Origin: Sinomicrobium pectinilyticum | GTDB taxonomy: Bacteria > Bacteroidota > Bacteroidia > Flavobacteriales > Flavobacteriaceae | Direction: 5' to 3' | Assembly: GCF_003725735.1 (NCBI RefSeq) | Contig: NZ_RJTM01000012.1 | Span: 1-54,933, forward strand | DNA: 54,933 nt | Part shown: positions 9,297 to 18,829 of the stretch, one piece after another | Position numbering within the stretch: position 1 is the first letter of the stretch | How the letters are laid out: each line of letters opens with the position of its first letter | The notes under the pieces: generated by a model | The model's database searches: none | The model's input: the letters and a program-made list of their open reading frames with translations, nothing else | What the model was told of the DNA's origin: nothing | Translations under genes and position numbers: made by a program

Positions 9297-11513
9297 TCAG
9301 ACTTTACCCTTTAAAAAACCCTTTAGCAATTCCCTGACACTATCGGTGTCTTTAATGTAATATCTCGCACTGGTTTCCTTGAGCCCTACTTTTACGGTAT
9401 AAGCCTCTTCGGGAAGCTCCCGGAACATATACTCATCGGTCCAGTCGTCACCAATGGCAAAAATAAAATCGTAATCTTTCTCTGCAAGCAGGCGCGACGA
9501 AGCCCTTCCCTTATTTACATTACTGCTTTTGATCTCTATGACTTTATTGCCTTCCAGCACACTGAGTTCGTGGTTGGAAATAAGGCTGGTAAGCACGGTT
9601 TTCAATTCCGTGGCACGCTGTTGGGCCAGTTCCGGGTCGGCTTTACGGAAATGCCATGCCAGTGAAAAGTTCTTTTCTTCTATAAAAGTTCCCGGGGTAC
9701 GGTCTACAAAAGTTTCTATAATGGGCCTCAGGTTATTCATCCACTCTTTTTTCAGCTTTTCGAGGGCCTGCCATTCCTTGTAGCCGGATTTTAACCATAC
9801 ACCGTGCTCTACGATAAGCGTATACCTGCGATCGCCGAACCATTTCGTAAAGGTTTCCTTATCCCTGCCGCTTATGAGAACAAGATCCGTGTTTTCCTGA
9901 TTGCTCAGGTCGTCCAGCAGATCGTAAAGCGCATCGTCCGGTTTGGCATCTTTGGGGATGTTGGTAAAATTCACCAGGGTGCCGTCATAATCCAGGAGAA
10001 TGAGTTTTCTTTTGGCTTTATAATAGGAGCCAAATAATTGTTTTTTGATTTCGGGGGTGATCTTTTTGGAAACGATGACATGGTGTTGCTGTTTGGTGGC
10101 GTGCAGGGCTTTCATAAATTCCTTGGCCCATTTTTCCACACTGTACCGCTCCAGGCGTCGTTGCATAAAGGCATTTCTTTCCGCCTGTTCTTCCTCGGTC
10201 ATTTCAAGGGCCCTCTTTAGGGTGTCGGCTATTTGCTCAAAATTATTCGGATTGATCAGCAGGGCCTCATTCATTTCTTTTGCTGCCCCTGCCATTTCGC
10301 TTAAGACCAGAACACCGTCCTTGTCCACCCGTGTAGCAATATATTCTTTGGCAACCAGGTTCATACCGTCACGTATGGGTGTTATCAGGGCTACTCCGCA
10401 TGAAGTATACAGGTCAATGAGGTTCTCGAAAGGCATGGAACGGTAGAAATACCATATAGGTGTCCAGTTGACGGTAGAAAATTTTCCGTTGATACGCCCT
10501 ACGAGTTCGTCCGTTTCTTTTTTCAGTAGCTGGTATTGCGGTACATTGGAACGCGATGGGACGGCCAGGAGTATAAAACGTACTTTTTCGCGGAATTGCG
10601 GATACTTGTCAAGAAAATATTCGAATGCTTTTAGCCGGTTGGGAATACCTTTGGTGTAATCCAGCCGGTCTATGGAAAGTATCATCTTGGCGTCCGGGGC
10701 TGATTGTAAGTGAGCATCCAGTCGTTTTTTCAGGTCGGATTTATATTCCGGGCCCTGTTCGTGGTGTGCAATGGCGGCATTCCGGAATTTGTTGTAGTCG
10801 ATTCCCATGGGAAAAGAATCTACCCGGAGGGTACGTCCCTGGTAAGAGATTTCGTTAAAATGGGTATCCAGCCGCAATATACGGCGTACGGAACTCAAAA
10901 AATGTCTTTCGTAATCGTAGGTATGGAAACCAAGAAGATCTGCTCCCAGCATACCGTTAAGCAATTCTTCCCGCCAGGGGAGTGCCCGGAATACCTCATA
11001 GGAAGGAAAAGGAATATGCAGGAAGAAACCGACCGAAACATTGGGACGTTCCCGTTTTATGAGTTCCGGAAGCAGTAATAACTGGTAGTCGTGTACCCAG
11101 ATGGTATCTCCGTCATTGGTGTGCTCTAATACGGTTTCGGCGAATTTCCGGTTGACTTCCTTATAGGATTCCCAGTGTTTCCCCTCAAAAGTGGTATATT
11201 CCATGAAATAATGGAACATGGGCCATAAGGTGTTGTTGCTGAATCCGTAATAGAAGTTGTTGAGGTCCTTTCCGGTAAGGGACACTGCCGCACAGTTTTC
11301 TTTGGCTATGGCTGCATTTACCTTTTCCGTAAGTTTTGGATCGAGGTCTTCTTCTTTGAGGCCGGACCACCCTATCCACAGGCTTTTACCACCCTCATGT
11401 ACGGATTTCATTCCGGTGGCCAGTCCGCCGACACTGGGGGTGAGCACGAGATTATTATTATGTAGGGATATTTGTAAAGGGAGTCTGTTAGAAACAATAA
11501 TGGTTTTGTTCAT
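9297..11513 (-). CDS. otsAB: bifunctional trehalose-6-phosphate synthase/phosphatase (OtsA-OtsB fusion)
   Basis: Makes trehalose in two steps from UDP-glucose and glucose-6-phosphate. Residues 1 to about 470 form a GT20 glycosyltransferase: NRLP near the start, WVHDYQLLLLP near 130-140, then SIDRLDYTKGIPNR and RDGMNLVAKEY. Residues about 490-735 form a HAD-type phosphatase with LLDYDGTL (near 505) and IGDDWTDEYMF. The 738-residue length equals the sum of both enzymes. The gene is divergent from a GH15 hydrolase across a 298-base region, an arrangement that suggests a shared trehalose/osmoprotection function. Fusion and domain order are seen directly. Confidence 0.95.
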   Translation of the reverse strand: MNKTIIVSNRLPLQISLHNNNLVLTPSVGGLATGMKSVHEGGKSLWIGWSGLKEEDLDPKLTEKVNAAIAKENCAAVSLTGKDLNNFYYGFSNNTLWPMFHYFMEYTTFEGKHWESYKEVNRKFAETVLEHTNDGDTIWVHDYQLLLLPELIKRERPNVSVGFFLHIPFPSYEVFRALPWREELLNGMLGADLLGFHTYDYERHFLSSVRRILRLDTHFNEISYQGRTLRVDSFPMGIDYNKFRNAAIAHHEQGPEYKSDLKKRLDAHLQSAPDAKMILSIDRLDYTKGIPNRLKAFEYFLDKYPQFREKVRFILLAVPSRSNVPQYQLLKKETDELVGRINGKFSTVNWTPIWYFYRSMPFENLIDLYTSCGVALITPIRDGMNLVAKEYIATRVDKDGVLVLSEMAGAAKEMNEALLINPNNFEQIADTLKRALEMTEEEQAERNAFMQRRLERYSVEKWAKEFMKALHATKQQHHVIVSKKITPEIKKQLFGSYYKAKRKLILLDYDGTLVNFTNIPKDAKPDDALYDLLDDLSNQENTDLVLISGRDKETFTKWFGDRRYTLIVEHGVWLKSGYKEWQALEKLKKEWMNNLRPIIETFVDRTPGTFIEEKNFSLAWHFRKADPELAQQRATELKTVLTSLISNHELSVLEGNKVIEIKSSNVNKGRASSRLLAEKDYDFIFAIGDDWTDEYMFRELPEEAYTVKVGLKETSARYYIKDTDSVRELLKGFLKGKV

Positions 11514-11811
11514 TAGATTTGTAATTTAATAGCTGTTTGTGTTGTTTTCTTTTTCATATTCCGGATGCATATTTTTTTCATTTCATGATTCGCCTCCTTT
11601 TATTTTATTTATTTCGCAAAAGTTGAATTAAGCGATCTTTTTTTCGTTAATTTAAGGATTTTATTCGAATTTTAAGGTCTTAAAAAGTATTATTAAAGGC
11701 GTGAATATCCGTTCCGGGAAAGTAGTTCCCGGGTTCTCACATCAAATCGGCACGATTGCCGGAAACGGGTATTTGCCATATATATAAACCACTTTAACCA
11801 TACTTGAATTC

Positions 11812-13614
11812 ATGGATAATCTCGATTACGGAATCATAGGAAATTGTAAAAGTGCGGCATTAATCTCCAAAACAGGCTCCCTGGACTGGTGTTGTCTTCC
11901 CGAGTTTGACTCGTCCTCGGTTTTTGCCAAGCTGCTGGATGACGAGATCGGCGGCAGTTTTGAAATTCTCGTATCCGATAATTATACTATAGAACAAAAT
12001 TATATGCCTAACACCAACATATTGGTGACCAGATTTTCGGAAGGGAAAAATGTTTTTGAGATATATGATTTTATGCCGCGGTATAAACTCGAAGGCCCCG
12101 GGCATTATGCCCCGCCCGATATTATCCGTTACATACAATATGTCTCCGGAAAACCGGTGTTCAGGGTAAAATACGATCCTAAACTGGAATATGCCCTGGC
12201 CGACACTTCCACAAAAATAAAATCGGATTATATTGTGAGTGTTACACAGGAAGGCAAATACGATTCCTTATACCTGTACAGCAGCCTGGACAAGAAAAAG
12301 ATTGTGGACGGTGAAGAGATAAAGCTCAAGCAGGACGAGTTCTTTCTGCTCAGCTATAACGAAAAAATATTCCGGCAGAACACCCAGCAGGCCTATCTGG
12401 ATATGCAACGCACCAAGGTATACTGGCTGAACTGGACAGACCGTACACCTTCCTATAAGAAGTATAACCAGGAAATCATACGAAGTGCCCTGACCCTCAA
12501 GTTACTGAGCCATAACAGGACCGGGGCCGTGCTGGCTGCTGCTACCACTTCACTCCCGGAGACCATCGGGGAAGTGAGAAACTGGGATTATCGTTTTTGC
12601 TGGATACGGGATGCCTCTATGGTGATAAAAGTCGTTTCTGCCCTGGGGCATGTGGATCTGGCCAGGAATTATTTACAGTTTATCATAGATATCATACCGG
12701 ACAAAGATGAAAAGCTGCAGATCATGTATGGTATCAACAAAGAAAAGATACTGGAGGAAAAAACGCTGGATCATCTCAAGGGTTACGGGAACTCCAAACC
12801 GGTACGGATCGGTAATGCCGCTTACGAGCAGCGTCAGAATGATATTTATGGCATCCTCATGGATGTAATCCACCAGCAGATCGTGAAATTCGAAACCTCA
12901 CTGGATAATTGCGAGGAACTGTGGACCATAACCAAGGGAATAGTCTGGGTCGTACGTGAGCACTGGGAAGAACCTGATAAGGGGATTTGGGAATTCCGTA
13001 CGGAGGAACGGCATTTTACTTTTTCCAAAGTTCTTTGTTGGGTGGCCATAGACCGTGCCATAAAGGTAGCCCATATCCTCGGAAAAGCGCAGCATGTCAC
13101 CAAATGGATAGACCTGGAACTGCAGATCCGCGAAGATATACTGAACAAGGCATGGAACGAGAAGGTCCAGGCTTTTACCCAGGCCTACAGCGTGGAGGAC
13201 CTTGATGCTTCCGTGCTGTTGATGGAGCCTTATGGTTTTATCCAGGCCAATGACCCTAAGTACATCAAAACCGTCAAGGCTATCGAAAAAGAACTGTGCT
13301 ACGAAGGACTGCTGTACCGCTACAAAAACAAAGATGATTTCGGCCTCCCGACATCTTCTTTCACCGTCTGTACCTTTTGGTTTATTAACAGCCTGTATAA
13401 AATAGGGGAGCACAAAAAGGCGATAAAGATGTTCGGAAAACTCCTTTCTTACAGTAATCACCTAGGGCTTTTCAGTGAAGATATCGATTTTCAGTCAAAG
13501 AGGTTATTGGGGAATTTCCCGCAGGCCTATTCCCATCTCGCCCTTATAGAAACGGCTATTAACCTCTCTAATGTTATTACCGAAGAAGAAGAGATAAAAG
13601 TAGTGGTACACTGA
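11812..13614 (+). CDS. glycoside hydrolase family 15 protein (trehalase- or glucoamylase-like)
   Basis: Inverting alpha-glucosidase-type enzyme of 600 residues. The N-terminal part begins YGIIGNCKSAALISKTGSLDW, typical of bacterial GH15 proteins. An (alpha/alpha)6 barrel carries RNWDYRFCWIRDAS near residues 257-271, and GLFSEDIDF near 552-560 contains the likely catalytic base E556. No signal peptide is seen, so it is probably cytoplasmic. Some GH15 members with this N-terminus are trehalases; placement back to back with the otsAB fusion supports trehalose as substrate, but that is inference. A terminator hairpin follows at 13648-13672. Confidence 0.88.
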   Translation: MDNLDYGIIGNCKSAALISKTGSLDWCCLPEFDSSSVFAKLLDDEIGGSFEILVSDNYTIEQNYMPNTNILVTRFSEGKNVFEIYDFMPRYKLEGPGHYAPPDIIRYIQYVSGKPVFRVKYDPKLEYALADTSTKIKSDYIVSVTQEGKYDSLYLYSSLDKKKIVDGEEIKLKQDEFFLLSYNEKIFRQNTQQAYLDMQRTKVYWLNWTDRTPSYKKYNQEIIRSALTLKLLSHNRTGAVLAAATTSLPETIGEVRNWDYRFCWIRDASMVIKVVSALGHVDLARNYLQFIIDIIPDKDEKLQIMYGINKEKILEEKTLDHLKGYGNSKPVRIGNAAYEQRQNDIYGILMDVIHQQIVKFETSLDNCEELWTITKGIVWVVREHWEEPDKGIWEFRTEERHFTFSKVLCWVAIDRAIKVAHILGKAQHVTKWIDLELQIREDILNKAWNEKVQAFTQAYSVEDLDASVLLMEPYGFIQANDPKYIKTVKAIEKELCYEGLLYRYKNKDDFGLPTSSFTVCTFWFINSLYKIGEHKKAIKMFGKLLSYSNHLGLFSEDIDFQSKRLLGNFPQAYSHLALIETAINLSNVITEEEEIKVVVH

Positions 13615-13647
13615 CGGGTGCAGGGGAGCAAAACAGAATACGGACAG

Positions 13648-13672
13648 ACGCCGGATTTCTTGGGTCCGGCGT
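13648..13672 (+). terminator. intrinsic terminator after the GH15 gene
   Basis: Perfect 8-bp stem ACGCCGGA / TCCGGCGT with a 9-base loop, followed by TTCAATTTT. Confidence 0.7.
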
Positions 13673-13715
13673 TTCAATTTTAACGATTTCTTATGCCACC
13701 GGTTAATTTTCCTTT

Positions 13716-13723
13716 TACCTTTG
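13716..13723 (+). promoter_or_regulatory. -7 box TACCTTTG upstream of maeB
   Basis: TAnnTTTG match 22 bases before the malic enzyme ATG, just after the preceding terminator, so maeB is likely its own transcription unit. Confidence 0.5.
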
Positions 13724-13745
13724 TATCTCCTATAAAATACTGGAC

Positions 13746-16058
13746 ATGACTAAAAAGAATAACAAGCTCAGAAGAGAGGCTTTGGTTTACCATGCAAAGC
13801 CCCAGCCGGGAAAAATAAAAGTGGTTCCTACCAAACGCTACGCTACGCAGAGAGACCTCGCGCTTGCGTATTCTCCCGGGGTGGCAGAGCCCTGCCTGGA
13901 AATCGAGAAGAATGTTAGCAATGCATATAAATATACTTCCAAAGGTAACCTGGTTGCCGTAATATCTAACGGAACAGCGGTGCTGGGATTAGGAGATATA
14001 GGCCCCAGTGCGGCAAAACCCGTTATGGAAGGTAAAGGATTACTCTTTAAAATATTTGCGGATATCGATGTGTTTGACATAGAAGTGGATACCAAAGATG
14101 TGGACAAATTTATTGAAACGGTAAAGAATATAGCGCCCACATTCGGAGGGATAAACCTCGAAGATATAAAGGCTCCCGAAGCATTTGAAATAGAGAGAAG
14201 ACTAAAAGAAGAACTGGATATACCGGTAATGCACGATGACCAGCACGGCACGGCCATTATATCGGCAGCTGCGCTGCTCAATGCCGTGGAGATCTCCGGT
14301 AAAAAAATAGAGGAAATAAGGATAGTGGTAAGCGGGGCAGGCGCGGCAGCGGTATCCTGTACCAAGTTGTACAAATCATTCGGCGCCAGGGCAGAAAATA
14401 TTGTCATGCTGGACAGTAAAGGAGTGATCCGGAAAGACCGGGAGAACCTCTCTATGGAAAAAATGGAGTTTGCTTCCGACCGAAAAATAGATACCCTCGA
14501 AGAAGCTATGGTGGATGCCGATGTATTTATAGGTCTTTCCATTGCCGATATCGTAACCCCGGAAATGCTGTTGTCCATGGCCGAAAACCCTATAGTTTTT
14601 GCCATGGCCAATCCCAACCCGGAGATTTCTTATGATTTGGCGGTCGCGACACGAAAAGATATTATCATGGCCACTGGGCGTTCCGACCACCCTAACCAGG
14701 TGAACAATGTGCTCGGTTTTCCCTTCATTTTCAGGGGAGCACTGGATGTACGGGCAACTAAGATCAATGAAGAAATGAAAAAGGCTGCCGTGGTAGCACT
14801 TGCGGAACTGGCCAAGGAAAGTGTGCCGGAGCAGGTGAATATTGCCTACGGAGAAACCAAACTCAACTTCGGGAGGGAATACATTATTCCCAAGCCCTTT
14901 GATCCGAGACTTATTGCCAGGGTCCCTCCGGCAGTAGCCAGGGCTGCAATGGAAAGCGGAGTTGCCACAGAACCCATTGATGATTGGGAAAAGTATGAAG
15001 AGGAGCTCATGCAAAGGCTGGGCAATGATAACAAAATAGTACGATTGCTCCATAACAGGGCCAAGACCGATCCGAAACGTATTGTCTTTGCAGAAGCAGA
15101 TCAGCTCGATGTGCTAAAAGCCGCCCAGATTGTTTATGAAGAAGGTATAGGGCATCCTATTCTTCTGGGGAGGGAAGACATTATCCGGGAGCTTAAGAAG
15201 GAAATAGAATTTGATGCGGATATTGAGATCATCGATCCCAAAACCGACGAACACAACGATAAGAAGAACCAGTACGCAAAACGTTACTGGGAGAGCAGAC
15301 AGCGCAGCGGTATTACCCTTTACGAAGCGGAGAAAAAAATGCGGGAACGCAACTACTTTGCTGCCATGATGGTCAATGAAGGAGACGCAGATGGTCTCAT
15401 AACAGGATATTCCAGGAGTTATCCGTCCGTCGTAAAACCTATGCTCGAACTGATCGGGAAAGCGAAAGGAACGGCAAAAGTTGCTGCCATGAACCTGATG
15501 ATCACGGAAAGAGGGCCCATGTTCCTCTCGGATACTTCCATAAATATTAATCCGACGGGAAAAGAACTCGCCAAAATAGCCCAAATGACAGCGCATACGG
15601 TGAAGATGTTCGGTTTTGAACCGGTTATTGCCATGCTTTCTTATGGCAATTTCGGTTCTTCCTCCTTTCCGGAAGCCTCGAAAGTGCGGGAAGCAGTTAC
15701 CTATCTTCACAAGTATTACCCGGACATTATCGTGGATGGGGAATTGCAATCGGATTTTGCATTGAACAGGGATATGCTCCAGGATAAGTTCCCGTTCTCC
15801 AAACTGGCAGGTAAAAAAGTAAATACGCTTATCTTCCCCAACCTGGATGCCGCTAACATTACCTATAAGTTGATGAAAGAACTCAACAAAGCAGATTCCA
15901 TTGGTCCCATATTAATGGGAATGCGCAAACCGGTACATATACTGCAACTGGGCGCAAGTGTGGAAGAAATGGTGAATATAGCTGCTGTTACTGTTGTGGA
16001 TGCCCAGGAAAAGGAGAAAAAGGAAAAGCAGATAGCTGCCGCTGCTGCGGACATTTAA
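13746..16058 (+). CDS. maeB: NADP-dependent malic enzyme with C-terminal phosphotransacetylase domain
   Basis: Converts malate to pyruvate and CO2 with NADP reduction, feeding gluconeogenesis and NADPH supply. The 770 residues divide into a malic N-terminal domain (about 15-160, with YSPGVAEPC and SNGTAVLGLGDIG), an NAD(P)-binding domain (about 165-390, with HDDQHGTAI and VVSGAGAAAVSC) and a phosphotransacetylase-like domain (about 425-760, with GDADGLITGYSRSYP). This is the standard MaeB architecture, in which the last domain is usually regulatory and binds acetyl-CoA. It is monocistronic by its own promoter box and terminator. Confidence 0.95.
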   Translation: MTKKNNKLRREALVYHAKPQPGKIKVVPTKRYATQRDLALAYSPGVAEPCLEIEKNVSNAYKYTSKGNLVAVISNGTAVLGLGDIGPSAAKPVMEGKGLLFKIFADIDVFDIEVDTKDVDKFIETVKNIAPTFGGINLEDIKAPEAFEIERRLKEELDIPVMHDDQHGTAIISAAALLNAVEISGKKIEEIRIVVSGAGAAAVSCTKLYKSFGARAENIVMLDSKGVIRKDRENLSMEKMEFASDRKIDTLEEAMVDADVFIGLSIADIVTPEMLLSMAENPIVFAMANPNPEISYDLAVATRKDIIMATGRSDHPNQVNNVLGFPFIFRGALDVRATKINEEMKKAAVVALAELAKESVPEQVNIAYGETKLNFGREYIIPKPFDPRLIARVPPAVARAAMESGVATEPIDDWEKYEEELMQRLGNDNKIVRLLHNRAKTDPKRIVFAEADQLDVLKAAQIVYEEGIGHPILLGREDIIRELKKEIEFDADIEIIDPKTDEHNDKKNQYAKRYWESRQRSGITLYEAEKKMRERNYFAAMMVNEGDADGLITGYSRSYPSVVKPMLELIGKAKGTAKVAAMNLMITERGPMFLSDTSININPTGKELAKIAQMTAHTVKMFGFEPVIAMLSYGNFGSSSFPEASKVREAVTYLHKYYPDIIVDGELQSDFALNRDMLQDKFPFSKLAGKKVNTLIFPNLDAANITYKLMKELNKADSIGPILMGMRKPVHILQLGASVEEMVNIAAVTVVDAQEKEKKEKQIAAAAADI

Positions 16059-16113
16059 CCCGTACAGGCCCTGATAAAAAACAGAAGATGTTCAATTTCA
16101 ATTTCTAGTATAT

Positions 16114-16150
16114 ACACAGCCGGGAAATCATATCCGATCCCCGGCTGTGT
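16114..16150 (+). terminator. terminator hairpin after maeB
   Basis: Perfect 11-bp stem ACACAGCCGGG / CCCGGCTGTGT with a 15-base loop, 55 bases after the maeB stop. The following run (TATGTATT) is only partly T-rich. Confidence 0.6.
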
Positions 16151-16250
16151 TATGTATTCCCTCATCAGGGATTTCTGTGAAAGAAATTGAAAAATGGTAT
16201 CGATAACACCATACGGAAAATATTTTTAGCAGTTTTTAAATGTATTTTTA

Positions 16251-16258
16251 TATATTTG
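16251..16258 (+). promoter_or_regulatory. -7 box TATATTTG upstream of the GH20 gene
   Basis: TAnnTTTG match 35 bases before the preferred ATG at 16294. A start at 16240 would lie upstream of the promoter, which supports the later ATG. Confidence 0.5.
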
Positions 16259-16293
16259 ATTTAAAGCATGTTAATTCAAAAACAATAACCTTT

Positions 16294-17970
16294 ATGCGTA
16301 TTATTAGACAAACGACCCGGTTTTGCATACTAATGACATTGGTTCTTCTCTATTCCGCTTGTGGGAAGGAGAAGAAAAATGTCGAAAAAGTAGGTGTAAT
16401 CCCACAGCCGTTGGAGATGGAATTCCAGAATGAAGTTTTTGTTCTGGATGAAGATACAAAAATTTTGTATCCGGAATCTTTTTCACAGGTGGCCACCTTT
16501 TTCTCCGACTATATAAATAACCGTTCGGAAATCCGGATGGAGAAAACCGACAAAGACTCCCGTAATGCTGTAGTATTCCTGAAAGATGCTAGCATTACCA
16601 ATGAAGAAGGGTATAAACTCAGTGTAACCCCAAAGAAGATCGTTATTTCCGCAGCTACCCCCAAAGGGGCTTTTTATGCCATTCAAAGCCTGCGCCAGCT
16701 TATGCCCGTAGCTTTGGAAAGCGGAAATTACAGGGAGGACGGAGAAAAGGAGATCGGTATTCCTACCGTAGAAATATATGATGAGCCCCGTTTTGCTTAC
16801 CGCGGTCAGATGCTGGATGTGGGACGGCATTTTTTCCCGGTGGAGTTTGTCAAGAAATATATAGACCTGATGGCGATGTTCAAATTCAACACGTTTCACT
16901 GGCACCTTACGGAAGATCAGGGATGGCGCATAGAGATAAAAAAATATCCTAAGCTGACAGAAGTCGGGGCTTACCGTGACAGTACCGTTATAGGACACTA
17001 CCAGGATAAACCGAGAAAATGGGATACCATCCGTTACGGAGGGTTTTATACGCAGGAGGAAGTAAAGGAAGTAGTTAAATATGCGCAGGAGCGCTTTATT
17101 ACCGTTATTCCCGAAATAGAAATGCCCGGCCATTCCGAGGCAGCACTGGCTGCTTACCCGGAGCTCGGTTGTACCGGCGGGCCCTATCAGGTACAGGGCC
17201 TTTGGGGAATACATAGCAATATTTATTGTACCAAGGAGGAAACATTTACTTTTCTGGAAGGGGTCCTGGATGAGGTTATGGAACTTTTTCCCGGAAAATA
17301 TATCCATATCGGAGGCGATGAGGCACCTAAAGAAAAATGGGAACAATGCGAGGTTTGCCAGGCGCTTATACGAAGCGAAGGACTTGCCGACGAACACGAA
17401 CTGCAAAGCTATTTTATTCAGCGGATCGAAAAATACCTGAACAGCAAAGGCAGGGAAATCATAGGCTGGGACGAAATACTCGAAGGAGGCCTGGCACCGA
17501 ATGCTACGGTAATGTCGTGGAGAGGTATCGAAGGGGCGGTAGAAGCAGCAAAACAACATCATGACGTGATCATGACCCCTACGGCTTACTGTTACCTGGA
17601 TTATTATCAATATAAAGAAGATAAGGAAAACAGGGACCCGCTGGCTATAGGAGGGTATCTGCCCCTGGAAAAGGTTTACAGCTTTGAGCCCATACCTGAA
17701 GAACTGACTGCCGAGGAAGCAAAATATGTACTTGGAAGCCAGGTGAATTTATGGACGGAATATATAGACTCTCCCGAAAAAGTGGAATATATGGAGTACC
17801 CGCGTGCTATTGCCATGGGCGAAGTGGCGTGGAGCGCAAAAGAAAATAAAGATTACGATAATTTTCTTTATCGCCTCGAACCGGTTATAAAGAGACTGGA
17901 TGCCATGGGAGTGAAGCACGGAGATAAAAACGAGGAGGCGGGAAATGAACTGACCGCCGAAAAGAAATAA
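16294..17970 (+). CDS. beta-N-acetylhexosaminidase, GH20, lipoprotein
   Basis: Removes terminal GlcNAc/GalNAc by substrate-assisted retaining catalysis. The 558 residues from ATG 16294 start with a lipoprotein-type signal (TLVLLYSAC, acylated Cys near residue 21). A GH20b domain (about 35-150) and the GH20 barrel follow, with GQMLDVGRHFFPVEF, NTFHWHLTEDQGWRIEI and the catalytic pair D342-E343 in HIGGDEAPKEKW. The signal implies a membrane-attached periplasmic or surface location, suited to chitin-oligosaccharide, glycan or murein breakdown. No other glycan-degradation genes are adjacent, so it appears isolated. Confidence 0.93.
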   Translation: MRIIRQTTRFCILMTLVLLYSACGKEKKNVEKVGVIPQPLEMEFQNEVFVLDEDTKILYPESFSQVATFFSDYINNRSEIRMEKTDKDSRNAVVFLKDASITNEEGYKLSVTPKKIVISAATPKGAFYAIQSLRQLMPVALESGNYREDGEKEIGIPTVEIYDEPRFAYRGQMLDVGRHFFPVEFVKKYIDLMAMFKFNTFHWHLTEDQGWRIEIKKYPKLTEVGAYRDSTVIGHYQDKPRKWDTIRYGGFYTQEEVKEVVKYAQERFITVIPEIEMPGHSEAALAAYPELGCTGGPYQVQGLWGIHSNIYCTKEETFTFLEGVLDEVMELFPGKYIHIGGDEAPKEKWEQCEVCQALIRSEGLADEHELQSYFIQRIEKYLNSKGREIIGWDEILEGGLAPNATVMSWRGIEGAVEAAKQHHDVIMTPTAYCYLDYYQYKEDKENRDPLAIGGYLPLEKVYSFEPIPEELTAEEAKYVLGSQVNLWTEYIDSPEKVEYMEYPRAIAMGEVAWSAKENKDYDNFLYRLEPVIKRLDAMGVKHGDKNEEAGNELTAEKK

Positions 17971-18094
17971 AGCTGCGGTTCTCTTATAAAAAATTTTATC
18001 AACAGAACGACAGATCAACAGAGGGCACTTTCCTATTGAGGGTGCCCGCGTTCGTTTGATTATAACAGATTATTCGCGAAAAATAAAACAACAC

Positions 18095-18826
18095 ATGGTC
18101 ATAGAAATTTGTGCCAATTCGTTTCTGTCTGCCCGTAATGCCCAACTGGCCGGGGCGGACCGTATTGAACTCTGTACGGAACTCGCAGTCGGAGGAATTA
18201 CCCCGTCTTACGGACTTATAAAGAAAGTAACGGAAGAACTCGACATTCCGGTCTATGTACTTATCCGTCCGAGGAGCGGGGATTTCTGTTATGACGATGC
18301 GGAATTCGATGTTATGAGAAGAGATATAGCGTTTTGCCGGGAAACCGGCTGTGCCGGGATTGTATCCGGGGTCCTGACCCGGGACAATGATCTGGACGCG
18401 GAACGTACCGGGGAACTTGTGGATATTTCCGGTCCTCTTCTCTTTACATTTCACCGTGCATTCGACTGGACTAACGATCCCCTGAAAACAGCAGACCGGC
18501 TATACCGACTGGGAGTCAAAAGAATATTGACTTCCGGGCAAAAAAGCACCGCTTCCGAAGGAATGGACATGCTGGTAAAGTTACAGGAGCACTGTAAGGG
18601 ACGCCCGGCAATCATGCCCGGGGGAGGTATAAATGCGGATAATATCACGGGTTTTTCGGAGAACGGGTTCCGGGAAGTTCATTTTTCCGCAACGGCCTTT
18701 AAACAGGTCTTATCCCGTATCCCGGAATTCTCTATGAATAGCCCTAAATTCCGGGATGAAACCGCGGTAGCCTATTCGGATAAGGATAAAATAGAAGCAA
18801 TTATACGGAAACTGAAAAATAATTAA
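18095..18826 (+). CDS. cutC: copper homeostasis protein CutC family
   Basis: A 243-residue single-domain TIM barrel of the CutC family, with MVIEICANSFLSARNAQLAGADRIELC at the start (only part of the family N-terminus is distinctive), VLIRPRSGDFCY, TFHRAFDW, ILTSGQ and MPGGGINADNI. CutC is historically tied to copper tolerance, but the biochemical role is uncertain and some members may be deglycosidases. I chose ATG 18095 because the family starts at this point; the 13 extra residues from 18056 are atypical. It sits 124 bases after the GH20 gene on the same strand and could be co-transcribed, a pairing that occurs in Bacteroidota. Confidence 0.9.
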   Translation: MVIEICANSFLSARNAQLAGADRIELCTELAVGGITPSYGLIKKVTEELDIPVYVLIRPRSGDFCYDDAEFDVMRRDIAFCRETGCAGIVSGVLTRDNDLDAERTGELVDISGPLLFTFHRAFDWTNDPLKTADRLYRLGVKRILTSGQKSTASEGMDMLVKLQEHCKGRPAIMPGGGINADNITGFSENGFREVHFSATAFKQVLSRIPEFSMNSPKFRDETAVAYSDKDKIEAIIRKLKNN

Positions 18827-18829
18827 TTG

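Noticed and set aside
16483-17610. 375-codon antisense frame inside the GH20 gene
   Set aside because: The GH20 protein has all catalytic motifs across this interval; the antisense product shows no family pattern.
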